Shown here piece by piece: positions 1-9,440 of a stretch of 64,000 nucleotides of DNA (within the stretch, counting starts at the first letter, position 1; each line of letters opens with the position of its first letter). The notes under the pieces were generated by a model, which was given only the letters and a program-made list of their open reading frames with translations, ran no database searches and was not told the DNA's origin. The DNA comes from VBAS01 sp035318985. Its GTDB lineage: Bacteria; Bacteroidota; Bacteroidia; Chitinophagales; Chitinophagaceae. The position numbers were made by a program, and so were the translations under genes. The stretch is from NCBI GenBank assembly GCA_035318985.1, contig DATHDP010000015.1, forward strand, positions 12,581 to 76,580, read 5' to 3'.

Positions 1-942
1 AATAAAGAACAGCAACCAGGGAAAGCTCTTAAAGCTCTCGAACTTGCGTTTTCCATTGATAAAAATGATGCAAGGGTTTTGATGGAGTTAGATCAGTTAT
101 ATAAAAGACTGAATTACTCCATTAAAAAAAGATTGGAAATATTAAACGAGTATCACACACTTGTTGTGCAGAGAGATGATCTATACCTGGAAAAGATTTC
201 ACTTGAAAATAGCCTGGGTAATTATAATACGGCAATGAAGATGCTGGAGGAAAGAATTTTTCATCCATGGGAAGGTGGAGAAGGAAAAGTTGTTCGTCAG
301 TATTTAATATGTCATTTAGAACTTGCCAAAAAAGCTATCCAGGAAAAACAATTTGACACGGCGCTTTGTTTCTTGGGAGCTGCAGAACAATATCCCAAAA
401 ATTTAGGCGAAGGAAAATTACTTGGAACACAGGAAAATGATATTCATTATTTACAGGCTTGTGTTTATGAAGCAATGGGAATGAATGAGCAGGCGATCGA
501 AAAATTTAAACAAGCAACTGAAGGAATTAGTGAACCTGTGCAAGCAATTTTCTATAATGATCCGCAGCCTGATAAAATAGTATACCAGGGATTAGCCTGG
601 TTAAAGTTGGATCAATCCAAAAACGCAGAAAACATATTTCACCGCTTGGTTGAATTTGCTGATCAGCATTTCAATGATGAGATCAAAATTGACTATTTCG
701 CTGTCTCACTTCCTGATCTGTTGGTATTTGATACAGACTTAAATGAGAAGAATAAAAATCATTGTCGTTATTTAAAAGGCCTGGGCGAATTAGGCCTGAA
801 GAATTATAAAGCATCATCAAATTATTTAAACGAGGTTTTAAAACACGATGCAAGTCATGTGGCGGCAAAAATTCATTTGGACATGATCAATTTTTTAATA
901 AAGCAAAAAGAAACAGATTTCGATAAAATAAAAATCAATTGA
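1..942 (+). CDS. TPR protein, C-terminal part (DUF5107-type), 5' truncated
   Basis: The frame is open from the first base of the window, so only the last 313 residues of a longer protein are visible. They form a run of helical tetratricopeptide-like repeats (for example FDTALCFLGAAEQYPKN and NEQAIEKFKQATEG). The segment HPWEGGEGKVV is typical of the C-terminal TPR region of large DUF5107 proteins of Bacteroidota, which usually exceed 1,000 residues. No catalytic residues can be seen and the N-terminus is missing. Such proteins are often found beside SusC/SusD genes, as here. A hairpin terminator at 955-973 separates it from the next gene. The family call is recognition by motif; the molecular role is unknown. 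Confidence 0.75.
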   Translation, partial: NKEQQPGKALKALELAFSIDKNDARVLMELDQLYKRLNYSIKKRLEILNEYHTLVVQRDDLYLEKISLENSLGNYNTAMKMLEERIFHPWEGGEGKVVRQYLICHLELAKKAIQEKQFDTALCFLGAAEQYPKNLGEGKLLGTQENDIHYLQACVYEAMGMNEQAIEKFKQATEGISEPVQAIFYNDPQPDKIVYQGLAWLKLDQSKNAENIFHRLVEFADQHFNDEIKIDYFAVSLPDLLVFDTDLNEKNKNHCRYLKGLGELGLKNYKASSNYLNEVLKHDASHVAAKIHLDMINFLIKQKETDFDKIKIN

Positions 943-954
943 AGGAATAAGAAG

Positions 955-973
955 ACAGGGTTCACCTGTTTTT
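955..973 (+). terminator. Short rho-independent terminator after the TPR gene
   Basis: ACAGG (955-959) pairs with CCTGT (965-969) around a 5-base loop and is followed by a T run. It lies 13 bases after the TPR stop codon and just before susC, so susC probably has its own promoter or relies on read-through. Confidence 0.55.
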
Positions 974-1003
974 AAAAATTTTAAATTAAAAACAAGCAAC
1001 ATT

Positions 1004-4000
1004 ATGAGACTAGATGTTTTTCGGATTCGCCAGGGGCGATTCTTAACACAGAATCGATGGGTTTTGTGTTTTACTGTTATTGCACTGGCTCTGTCATGCA
1101 TGACAGCTAATAAAACCTATGCACAAGAGGTTTCGCAAACACAAAAATTAGGTGTTCGCGGAAAAGTAACTGATGAAACTGGTAAGCCTTTGCAAGGTGT
1201 TTCAGTTACAGTAAAAGGTAGTGCCAAAGGAATAGCTACCAATGAAAATGGCGAATTCAGCATCGAGATTACTGGAGGCGCTAAGGTTTTGCAATTTTCT
1301 TATGTTGGTATGGAACCACAGGAAGTAAAAATTGGAAATCAAAAAGAATTTAATATTTCACTTACACCATCAGCAACAGAACAACAGGAAGTTGTTGTGG
1401 TAGGTTATGGTACGCAGAAAAAACAAGCTGTAACAGGTGCAGTAGTAAAGGCAGACTTGAAGACCTATGAAAATGTTACCGTAAACAATATTATGGAAAC
1501 ATTGAAAGGTACCGTGGCCGGCTTGAACGTAGGCGAAACCAATACAGCAGGGGGCGTACCTGGATTTACTATCAGAGGTACTAATACCATTGCAGCATCC
1601 ACTGCACCTTTGATCGTTTTAGATGGAGTGATCTTCAGTGGCTCACTTGCTGATATTTCTCCTTCAGATGTTGAAAGCGTAACCGTACTTAAGGATGCAA
1701 GTGCAGCTGCAGTTTATGGTTCACGTTCAGCTAACGGAGTTATCCTGATCGAATCAAAAAAGGGAATAAGTGTGAATGGCAAACCTAAGTTTGAACTGCG
1801 TACAAGTTATGGAACTATCAGTCAACTGAAACCACTGGAAGTGTATGGGGCGCAGGGGTACATGCAGCATTTGAATGATTTCCTGAATGATAACGGTACG
1901 GTTGTTCCTATGGATCAAACACCAAATTACCTGCAAACAAATGAGAAGGTGAATTACAATGCAACACCTGATCATAAGCCTACTTTGGAAGATCCGTATA
2001 GTCTTTTCAATCAGACAGGTTATAATTTCAATACTTCTCTGAGTGTTTCACAACGCACTGATAAGATGAGTTATTTCCTTTCAGGAAACTATACAGACCA
2101 AAAAGGTGTAATTCTTTATGACCGCTTTAAACATTATTCAATAAGACTGAACCTGGAATCTAAGGTCACTAATTGGTTGACTATCGGGGTAAGATCTTTC
2201 TATAGCAACAGGAGTTATCCGGATTCACGCATGTATGGAGTTGCGAGCAATAGCAGCAGTCCTTACCTGTTTAGCCCATATGCTGATGTGTATAATGCTG
2301 ATGGCAGCTACAACATGTTCCCGCAAACAACAACTTCTTATGTAAATCCATTTTCCATGATGGCAAACGAAGCCTACAATAGAACAGGTAACCTGAATGG
2401 AATTGGATATGCAACCGTTAAAATTCCCTGGGTAAAAGGATTGTCGTACACAGCTACTTATTCCAAAACTCAGAATACGCTTGAAAGAGGATCCTTTTAC
2501 GGATTCAATACTTACCAGGGACAAGGTCCTAAGGGTACTGGTTCAAGAGCCTATGCAAGAGGTACGGCTACTTTGTTTGATCACCTGATCAAATACAACA
2601 GAACATTTGCCGACAAGCATAACTTTGACCTGACTTTGCTCCATTCAGATCAGAAAACGCAAGCCTATGGTGACAGTCTTACTGCCAGCGGCTTTGATAA
2701 TGATCAGCTTGGTACTTACCGCTTACAAGCAGGTGCTATTCAAAGTGTAGTTACTTCGGGTTCAGAAACGCAGAGCATTGGCCAGATGGCACGTCTCACT
2801 TACACTTATGGTGGAAAATATTCTGTAACAGGAACGATCCGCCACGATGGTTATTCAGCTTTCTCAGCCAACCACAAATACGGCAACTTCTCCTCTGTAG
2901 GGGTTAACTGGAATATTTCGAAAGAAAAGTTCATGGATAACGTTAGGTTCGTTAATTCACTTGCATTGCGTGCATCTTACGGTACAAATGGTAATCAATC
3001 CATCAATCCTTACAGCACCCTTTCTAAAATTTCAAACGGTTATTACTATTACCAGGGTGACGCTAATTATACTTACACGCAAGCTGTTGGTTCGCTTGGT
3101 AATGATGACCTGGTTTGGGAATCAACAACCGGTCTCAACTTTGGTCTTGATTTCAGTATCCTGAAAAACAGAATTTCAGGTTCAATAGACGGATATGCGA
3201 CTCGCACAAATGACATGGCGTTCACATTGGATCTACCCTTGATATCAGGATTTCCAAACATCGTAGCGAATGCTGGTGAAATTCAGAACCGCGGACTTGA
3301 AATGAATCTGCGTTCTGTTAACATCACCAATAAGAAATTCTCATGGAGAAGCGAAGCCGCATTTTCGCTCAATAGAAATAAAATAACTCATTTGTTGGGT
3401 GACAGGAATGGAGATGGCAAGGAAGATGACATTGTTTCTTCAAACCTGTTTATCGGCAAACCGTTGGGTACTGTTTACAATTATCAAGTTGAGAGAATGT
3501 GGCAACAGTCTGATAAGGACGCAGCTACTATCATGGCAGGATTTCAACCGGGTACTTATAAATTACTCGACGTAAACCATGATGGCAAAATCACTTCAGA
3601 TTCTGACCGTGTATTCCTTGGTAATTCAGGTGCAAATTTCCGCTGGAGCCTTACCAACACCTTTACTTATGGTAACTGGTCATTGATGGTTTACATTAAC
3701 TCGATTTGGGGTGGTGGCGATTATTTCATTAATGGTAACAACACTCCATGGAACGATGGTTATGCAAACAGGGGTGATATGAATCATCCTATTTACGATT
3801 ACTGGACCCCAAACAATCCTAATGCTGAATTCCCAAGACTAAGCTATAATACCAAGGCTTCTGTAAGAGCGCCGAAATACTACGACAGAAGTTTTATCAG
3901 GCTGCAGAAATTGGCACTGAGTTATGAGGCTACCAAATTTGTGAAAAAGTATGGTATCCAGGGATTGAATATCTCTCTGAGTGCTGACAACCTCGGAACG

Positions 4001-4108
4001 TATGCACCCAAATGGATAGGGCTGGATGCAGCTACAGGTAGCGGCCTTACTGTTTCATCCATTCCATCACTGCGTAACGTGATGGTGAACTTTAATATTA
4101 ATTTCTAA
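1004..4108 (+). CDS. SusC/RagA-family TonB-linked outer membrane protein
   Basis: A 1,034-residue TonB-dependent outer membrane transporter that would import oligosaccharides captured by its SusD partner. A signal peptide ends at about residue 41 (TYAQ). A carboxypeptidase-D-like regulatory domain covers residues 50-125 (VRGKVTDETGKPLQGVSV). It is followed by the conserved VVVVGYGTQKKQ segment (130-141), the plug with GSRSANGVILIESKKG, and a long beta-barrel ending in the aromatic NFNINF. There is no STN domain, so it is not a sigma/FecR signal transducer, unlike the SusC at 59557. The SusD gene follows after 11 bases. The size and domain order are normal for SusC. Confidence 0.96.
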   Translation: MRLDVFRIRQGRFLTQNRWVLCFTVIALALSCMTANKTYAQEVSQTQKLGVRGKVTDETGKPLQGVSVTVKGSAKGIATNENGEFSIEITGGAKVLQFSYVGMEPQEVKIGNQKEFNISLTPSATEQQEVVVVGYGTQKKQAVTGAVVKADLKTYENVTVNNIMETLKGTVAGLNVGETNTAGGVPGFTIRGTNTIAASTAPLIVLDGVIFSGSLADISPSDVESVTVLKDASAAAVYGSRSANGVILIESKKGISVNGKPKFELRTSYGTISQLKPLEVYGAQGYMQHLNDFLNDNGTVVPMDQTPNYLQTNEKVNYNATPDHKPTLEDPYSLFNQTGYNFNTSLSVSQRTDKMSYFLSGNYTDQKGVILYDRFKHYSIRLNLESKVTNWLTIGVRSFYSNRSYPDSRMYGVASNSSSPYLFSPYADVYNADGSYNMFPQTTTSYVNPFSMMANEAYNRTGNLNGIGYATVKIPWVKGLSYTATYSKTQNTLERGSFYGFNTYQGQGPKGTGSRAYARGTATLFDHLIKYNRTFADKHNFDLTLLHSDQKTQAYGDSLTASGFDNDQLGTYRLQAGAIQSVVTSGSETQSIGQMARLTYTYGGKYSVTGTIRHDGYSAFSANHKYGNFSSVGVNWNISKEKFMDNVRFVNSLALRASYGTNGNQSINPYSTLSKISNGYYYYQGDANYTYTQAVGSLGNDDLVWESTTGLNFGLDFSILKNRISGSIDGYATRTNDMAFTLDLPLISGFPNIVANAGEIQNRGLEMNLRSVNITNKKFSWRSEAAFSLNRNKITHLLGDRNGDGKEDDIVSSNLFIGKPLGTVYNYQVERMWQQSDKDAATIMAGFQPGTYKLLDVNHDGKITSDSDRVFLGNSGANFRWSLTNTFTYGNWSLMVYINSIWGGGDYFINGNNTPWNDGYANRGDMNHPIYDYWTPNNPNAEFPRLSYNTKASVRAPKYYDRSFIRLQKLALSYEATKFVKKYGIQGLNISLSADNLGTYAPKWIGLDAATGSGLTVSSIPSLRNVMVNFNINF

Positions 4109-4119
4109 GAAAACGAAAT

Positions 4120-5841
4120 ATGAAAAAGATAATAATCATTTCAGCAATGCTTTCAACGATAGTTGTAAGCTCTTGTAAAAAGGATCTCTCAGAAGTTCCA
4201 TTGGATTTCTATACTCCGGAGAACTCATTTAGTAATAAGGCACAATTTGAGTCAGCGCTGGCTGGTATTTATTTAGCCTTTAGAACAGATATGTATGCAT
4301 CACAGGATGCTGCCAGCAATTATGATATGCTTGGTATGGATCTGGATCTAACCAATGTGGAAACAAATGCATCGGCTCAAAAGACCCAGTATTTTAACTG
4401 GATCACTATGAACGCTGACAATGGATTTGCCAGCAAATGGTGGGGCCGTTTATACAGGTATATTTCAATGGCAAACACTATTATTGACAGGGCTGATGGA
4501 CCCCAGGCTAAATGGACCTCAGAAAATGAAAAGAATGCAATTGTGGGAGAAGCAAAATTTCTCCGTGCATTTTCTTATAAATTCCTCGCAAATATGTGGG
4601 GTGGTGTTCCCTTGATTTTGAATGAAACCAAAACACCAAAGTTTGATTATGTAAGGTCTACGCAGGATGAAGTGTACAGGCAATGTAAAGCTGATCTCGA
4701 ATTTGCGATTCAGTATATGCCAACCATTGATCAGTTGAAAGGTGGAAGAGCTCCTCGTGAAGCAGCTTATCACCTATTGTCAGAGATCAATATTTGCTTG
4801 AAAGATTATACTGGTGCTATTGCTGCCGCTACTGCTGTAATTACAAATGGTAAAAACAGCTTAATGACTACACGTTTTGGTGTAGCAAAGACTTTCACAT
4901 TCTCGGGATATGATTACCAGGGACCAGCTACTGCATGGGGCGATGTTTATTGGGATCTTTTCCAGGAAGGAAACTTTAATTATAAAGAAGGTAATAAAGA
5001 AGCAATTTGGAATATCTCCCAGGATCCTACCATCAAAGGTGGTGACAATCTTGATGTAAGTACAAGTGGTGGCAATTTCGTGTTTGACAGATGGTGGGGA
5101 CCTATTCCCTGGCAGGCAAAAGATGTTAGTGGAAAATCCAATTGGTTAATGGATACATTGGTTGGAAGACCTGTTGCTACTTTGATCGTCACTGCTTATG
5201 CTGATAGCCTGATCTGGAAATATAAAAATGACTTTACCAACGACATGAGGAACTCTCAGTATAATATTCAACGTAATTATTATATGACGAATCCAACGAG
5301 TTCCATTTACGGTCAGATCATGACGAAAAGTAATGTAGATGCAACCACACTCACTCTGTGGGAACCAAGAATGACCCCTCATTACAAAAAATTTGTGCGT
5401 GCAGTGCCTAAAGGCTTGGCGACAGATGCTACGAGCAAAAGACCAAATGACAATGGTAGAAACTGGAAAGACTGGTATATCATGCGTTTGGCTGAAACTT
5501 ATTTGTTGCGTGCTGAAGCCAATATGTTGAAGGGTGATAACGCTGCCGCCGCTGCGGATATAAATGTTGTGCGTGGTAGAGCATTGGCAACTCCTGTAGT
5601 TGCAGGAGATGTAAATATGGATCTGATCCTTGATGAAAGAGCAAGGGAATTGTACGGTGAAGAATTCAGGTTGAGTACTTTGATGAGAACAGGAAAGTTG
5701 ATTGAGTATTTGAACAAGTACAATGGCTACCTGCTTGATAATGGAAAGACAGCTCCGAGCAAGGTTAGTTTGTTGCCTATTCCAAATAGAGAAATTGTAG
5801 CGAACACGGGAGCGGTATTGACACAAAACCCGGGCTATTAG
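4120..5841 (+). CDS. SusD/RagB-family outer membrane lipoprotein
   Basis: A 573-residue surface glycan-binding lipoprotein that pairs with the preceding SusC. The lipobox is VVSSC with the lipidated Cys at residue 19, followed by KKDL. The N-terminal SusD helical region is clear (AKFLRAFSYKFLANMWGGVPL), and the C-terminal RagB region shows RLAETYLLRAEANMLKG, LDERARELYGEEFR and LLPIPNREI. The start is the ATG directly after the susC stop. A hairpin at 5865-5898 follows. The ligand cannot be read from the sequence, but the downstream enzymes suggest a uronic-acid-containing, sulfated polysaccharide. Confidence 0.96.
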   Translation: MKKIIIISAMLSTIVVSSCKKDLSEVPLDFYTPENSFSNKAQFESALAGIYLAFRTDMYASQDAASNYDMLGMDLDLTNVETNASAQKTQYFNWITMNADNGFASKWWGRLYRYISMANTIIDRADGPQAKWTSENEKNAIVGEAKFLRAFSYKFLANMWGGVPLILNETKTPKFDYVRSTQDEVYRQCKADLEFAIQYMPTIDQLKGGRAPREAAYHLLSEINICLKDYTGAIAAATAVITNGKNSLMTTRFGVAKTFTFSGYDYQGPATAWGDVYWDLFQEGNFNYKEGNKEAIWNISQDPTIKGGDNLDVSTSGGNFVFDRWWGPIPWQAKDVSGKSNWLMDTLVGRPVATLIVTAYADSLIWKYKNDFTNDMRNSQYNIQRNYYMTNPTSSIYGQIMTKSNVDATTLTLWEPRMTPHYKKFVRAVPKGLATDATSKRPNDNGRNWKDWYIMRLAETYLLRAEANMLKGDNAAAAADINVVRGRALATPVVAGDVNMDLILDERARELYGEEFRLSTLMRTGKLIEYLNKYNGYLLDNGKTAPSKVSLLPIPNREIVANTGAVLTQNPGY

Positions 5842-5864
5842 TATTTATAAATTTTAAAGTTATA

Positions 5865-5898
5865 AGAATAGCCTGTTCTGAAAAGAGCAGGCTATTCT
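5865..5898 (+). terminator. Hairpin after susD
   Basis: AGAATAGCCTGTTC pairs with GAGCAGGCTATTCT (one G-T pair) around TGAAAA. There is no T run, so it may be a 3'-end stabilising hairpin that keeps the susCD transcript abundant relative to the enzyme genes, rather than a strict terminator. Confidence 0.5.
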
Positions 5899-5972
5899 GT
5901 GTAACAACTGAAACAGCTGATAAAAAAACATGGAATAGATTGAAATAATTTATTCAGCATCCAAATAATAAG

Positions 5973-8123
5973 ATGAAGTCATTTAAATTTCAGATCATAA
6001 TCCTGGGCTTAATACTGTTTTCAACTTCTGTTCATTCACAGAATGCAAAACAGTTATTTGTTTCGCCTTCAGGAAATGATAAGAACAATGGTACGATAGC
6101 AAAACCCTTTGCTACCTTAGAAAAAGCTCGTAAGGAAGTAAGAAAGATCTTAGCGAAAGAAAAAAACATTTTCATTTCTGTTTACTTCAGAGCCGGTGAT
6201 TATTTTTTTAAAAACAGTGTTTTATTTGATAGCCTTGATTCGGGTTCCGAAAATTATCCTGTTACTTATTCTTCTTATAATAATGAAACGGTATCGTTTT
6301 CGGGAGGTGTTTCCATACCGGTTAAATATGCAACACCGGTAAAAGACGATCTTGTTTTAAAGAGATTTCCAACCACCGCTAAAAATAAAATTCTCCAGGT
6401 CGATCTGAAAAAATTGGGCATTAAAGATTTTGGAACATTAACTCCTCGTGGTTTTGCAAGACCTTATCAGCCGGCACCAATGGAATTATTTTGTAACAAA
6501 AGTGCGATGCATTTGGCCCGTTATCCTAATGATACGTTGATTCCATTAGGAAAAGTTTTGGATGCCGGTTCAATACCACGCAATGGAGATTTTTCACATC
6601 GCGGAGGAAAATTTCATTTTTCGACTGATCAACCCGATCGTTGGACACAAGCAAAGGATATATGGATCTCTGGGTTTTTTCGTTACGGATATGCCGATGA
6701 TGCCGTACAAATTGCAGACCTTGATCTGAAGAACAAAATTATTTCTACAAAGCAAGAGACACTATATGGATTTGAAAGCGGAAAAAATTTCCAACGCTGG
6801 TTCGCTTATAATTTGCTCGAAGAAATTGACAGCCCCGGAGAATATTATATCGACAGGGCTTCAGGTATTTTATATTTCTATCGACCGGAAGAGTTGAAAA
6901 CAATTGAAGTATCAATGGTGGAAGAACCACTGGTGCAATTAAAAAATACTTCCTTCATTCATTTCAATGGAATAAACTTCGAATGTTCCCGTGGTATGGG
7001 AGTATACATTGAAAAAGGGAATAACAATAAAATTGATAACTGTGTTTTTCGCAATCTTGGTATCGTTGGAGTTTGTATTGGAAAAGGTATAGAACCATTT
7101 ACGGAATTAACGCATGAAGGGGATGGTCAACCTGCTTCTGCTAAACTGGGCAGCCTGATGAACTATATGTATAAGCATACGACGTTTAACCGTGAAGCAG
7201 GAACAGGTCACATAATTTCTAACTGTGAAATTTACAATACAGGTTCCGGTGGAATTAGTTTAGGTGGTGGTGATAGACTGACTTTGAAGAAAGGAAACAA
7301 CCAGGTAGTGAATTGCAGCATCCATGATTTTAATCGTTTGGATCGTTCTTATAAAGCAGGGATAAATATTGATGGAGTTGGCAATGTGATACGCAATTGC
7401 GAGATATTCAATTGTCCCGGCAGTGCTATACTTCTCCATGGTAATGATCATTTGATCGAGTACAATGTAATTCATCATGCGGTAACAGATGGTGATGATA
7501 TGGGAGCCATTTATTATGGCAGAGACCCGAGTGAATTCGGGAATAAAGTTCAATACAATTTCTTTCATCATATTGGGAACGATCATGGACTCATCGTATC
7601 AGTGTATCATGATGATGGTGCCTGCGGCATGGAAGTAACAGGAAATATTTTTTACCTGGCTGGCATGCGTAGTGTTTTAATTGGTGGTGGCAGCGATAAT
7701 GTTTACCGTAATAATATTTTCATTGGATCACCCATGGCATTTCATCTTGATAATCGTTTGATGGGTTGGGCGAAAGGAAATCTGGACAAAGACGGTATTT
7801 TTCAAAAGAGGCTCGAAGCTGTAAATTATAAGCAAGCGCCGTACGCCACGACTTATCCCAAACTCAAAAATTATTTTGAAGACACTCCTGCGATGCCCAA
7901 AAGAAATTTTATTGAGAACAATTTGTTTGTTAATGTAAAGATGTTACACAACGGCAGCGCACAATGGAGTTATATCGGCAAAAATTATTTCACTTTTGAT
8001 GAAAATATGTTTGTTGATTTTTCTAAAATGAATTTTACGTTGAAGGCGAATGCAGATGTATTCAAAAAAATGCCGGAGTTTAAAGCAATTCCATTCGATA
8101 AAATTGGACTAAAGAATAAATGA
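5973..8123 (+). CDS. Secreted right-handed parallel beta-helix enzyme (GH141-like candidate)
   Basis: A 716-residue exported protein with a signal peptide ending near SVHSQ. The N-terminus (LFVSPSGNDKNNGTIAKPF, residues 27-45) is the DUF1565-type start of many parallel beta-helix carbohydrate enzymes. The middle shows repeated turns such as NNKIDNCVFRNLG, HIISNCEIYNTGSGGISLGG and GNVIRNCEIFNCPGSAI, followed by the conserved DMGAIYYGRDPSEFG. This layout resembles glycoside hydrolase family 141 (fucosidase or xylanase activities are described) and some polysaccharide lyases. It is the first enzyme gene after susCD. The fold call is firm; the CAZy family and substrate are inference. Confidence 0.75.
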   Translation: MKSFKFQIIILGLILFSTSVHSQNAKQLFVSPSGNDKNNGTIAKPFATLEKARKEVRKILAKEKNIFISVYFRAGDYFFKNSVLFDSLDSGSENYPVTYSSYNNETVSFSGGVSIPVKYATPVKDDLVLKRFPTTAKNKILQVDLKKLGIKDFGTLTPRGFARPYQPAPMELFCNKSAMHLARYPNDTLIPLGKVLDAGSIPRNGDFSHRGGKFHFSTDQPDRWTQAKDIWISGFFRYGYADDAVQIADLDLKNKIISTKQETLYGFESGKNFQRWFAYNLLEEIDSPGEYYIDRASGILYFYRPEELKTIEVSMVEEPLVQLKNTSFIHFNGINFECSRGMGVYIEKGNNNKIDNCVFRNLGIVGVCIGKGIEPFTELTHEGDGQPASAKLGSLMNYMYKHTTFNREAGTGHIISNCEIYNTGSGGISLGGGDRLTLKKGNNQVVNCSIHDFNRLDRSYKAGINIDGVGNVIRNCEIFNCPGSAILLHGNDHLIEYNVIHHAVTDGDDMGAIYYGRDPSEFGNKVQYNFFHHIGNDHGLIVSVYHDDGACGMEVTGNIFYLAGMRSVLIGGGSDNVYRNNIFIGSPMAFHLDNRLMGWAKGNLDKDGIFQKRLEAVNYKQAPYATTYPKLKNYFEDTPAMPKRNFIENNLFVNVKMLHNGSAQWSYIGKNYFTFDENMFVDFSKMNFTLKANADVFKKMPEFKAIPFDKIGLKNK

Positions 8124-8176
8124 TCCAAAAAGAAAATTGTAAGGTTGCATAAATTGCTTACATAAAAAGAATTTGT

Positions 8177-9412
8177 ATGAGAAGAAAGTTTGTTTCAAAT
8201 GCCATAGTAAGCTCAGCGCTGGTATTGCTGTGCAAGTTTTCAGCTTTTAGCCAGGAAAATGCTGCTAAATATGATAGCCGTGAATATTGGGTAGCAACAA
8301 TGATAAAGATTGCCGATCCTGTATTAAAAAATCTTAGCCAGGAACAGTTGCGGGCTAAAATGCCGGTAATTAATAAAGATTCCAACCGGGTAAGAGTTGC
8401 CCATCTCGAAGCCTTTGGTAGAACATTAGCTGGAATAGCTCCATGGCTTGAACTCGGGGCTGATAACAGCACAGAAGGAAAGCTGCGACAAAAATATATC
8501 CAGCTAACCCGTAAAGCTTTAGCTGTTGCAGTTGATCCATCTTCACCCGACTTTCTGAATTTTAATAAACAACAACAGCCGCTGGTGGATGCTGCTTTTA
8601 TGGCTCAAGGTTTATTGCGGGGCTATACACAGTTATGGGAGCCACTTGATAACGCGACAAAGATAAATATTGTAAATGCACTAAAGAGTTCGCGGGTTAT
8701 TAAACCTGGTGAAAACAACTGGCTGTTATTTAGTGCGATCATAGAAGCCTTTTTAATAAGATCAGGTAATGGTGGCGATATACATCCCATTGTGTATGCG
8801 CTGCAAAAACATGTTGATTGGTACAAGGGCGACGGAACTTATGGTGATGGCGAAGAGTTGCACTGGGATTACTATAACAGTTTTGTTATTCAACCCATGA
8901 TGCTTGATATTACCAGGGTGTTGAGTGAAAAAAAAATGGATACAGTCATAATGTATCAAAAAGTTTTGAGCAGAGCACAACGGTATGCAGCAGTGCAGGA
9001 AAGATTGATCTCACCTGAAGGCACCTATCCTCCTATTGGACGTTCCATGATCTATCGCTTTGGAGCATTCCAGTTGCTTTCGCAAATTGCCTTACAAAAA
9101 AACTTGCCAGCCGAAATTTCACCTGCACAGGTTCGTAGCGCATTATCACTCGTTATCTATCGCACCATGAAAGCTCCAAACATATTTGATTCTAAAGGAT
9201 GGCTCAACATGGGTGTAATAGGTAGCCAGCCAAACATGGCCGAATATTATATTACTACAGGCAGTTTGTATTTGTGCACGGTTGGATTGTTACCTCTTGG
9301 CTTACCTGCAAACGATCCATTCTGGACCAGTAAAGCCGAAGATTGGACAAGCAAAAGACTTTGGAAAGGCGTTGACCTTCCTGCCGATCATGCGTATAAA
9401 GAGTCTAAGTAG
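8177..9412 (+). CDS. DUF2264 family secreted protein, probable glycoside hydrolase (GH154-like)
   Basis: A 411-residue protein with a signal peptide (…CKFSAFSQ). The DUF2264 signature is clear: SREYWVATMIKIADPVL, HLEAFGRTLAGIAPWLEL, FLNFNKQQQPLVDAAFMA, WLLFSAIIEAFL and DGEELHWDYYNSFVIQPM. It folds as an alpha/alpha barrel by family knowledge. Members in gut Bacteroides have been assigned beta-glucuronidase activity and the CAZy name GH154; I apply that by analogy only. It follows the beta-helix gene after 53 bases and precedes GH88 by 28, so these genes are probably one transcript. Confidence 0.85.
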   Translation: MRRKFVSNAIVSSALVLLCKFSAFSQENAAKYDSREYWVATMIKIADPVLKNLSQEQLRAKMPVINKDSNRVRVAHLEAFGRTLAGIAPWLELGADNSTEGKLRQKYIQLTRKALAVAVDPSSPDFLNFNKQQQPLVDAAFMAQGLLRGYTQLWEPLDNATKINIVNALKSSRVIKPGENNWLLFSAIIEAFLIRSGNGGDIHPIVYALQKHVDWYKGDGTYGDGEELHWDYYNSFVIQPMMLDITRVLSEKKMDTVIMYQKVLSRAQRYAAVQERLISPEGTYPPIGRSMIYRFGAFQLLSQIALQKNLPAEISPAQVRSALSLVIYRTMKAPNIFDSKGWLNMGVIGSQPNMAEYYITTGSLYLCTVGLLPLGLPANDPFWTSKAEDWTSKRLWKGVDLPADHAYKESK

Positions 9413-9440
9413 AATTGAACGAATAATTAATAAACATACA

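Noticed and set aside
5146..5826. 226-codon minus-strand frame opposite susD
   Set aside because: It is a shadow of the susD gene with a composition rich in Cys, His and Ser, typical of antisense frames.
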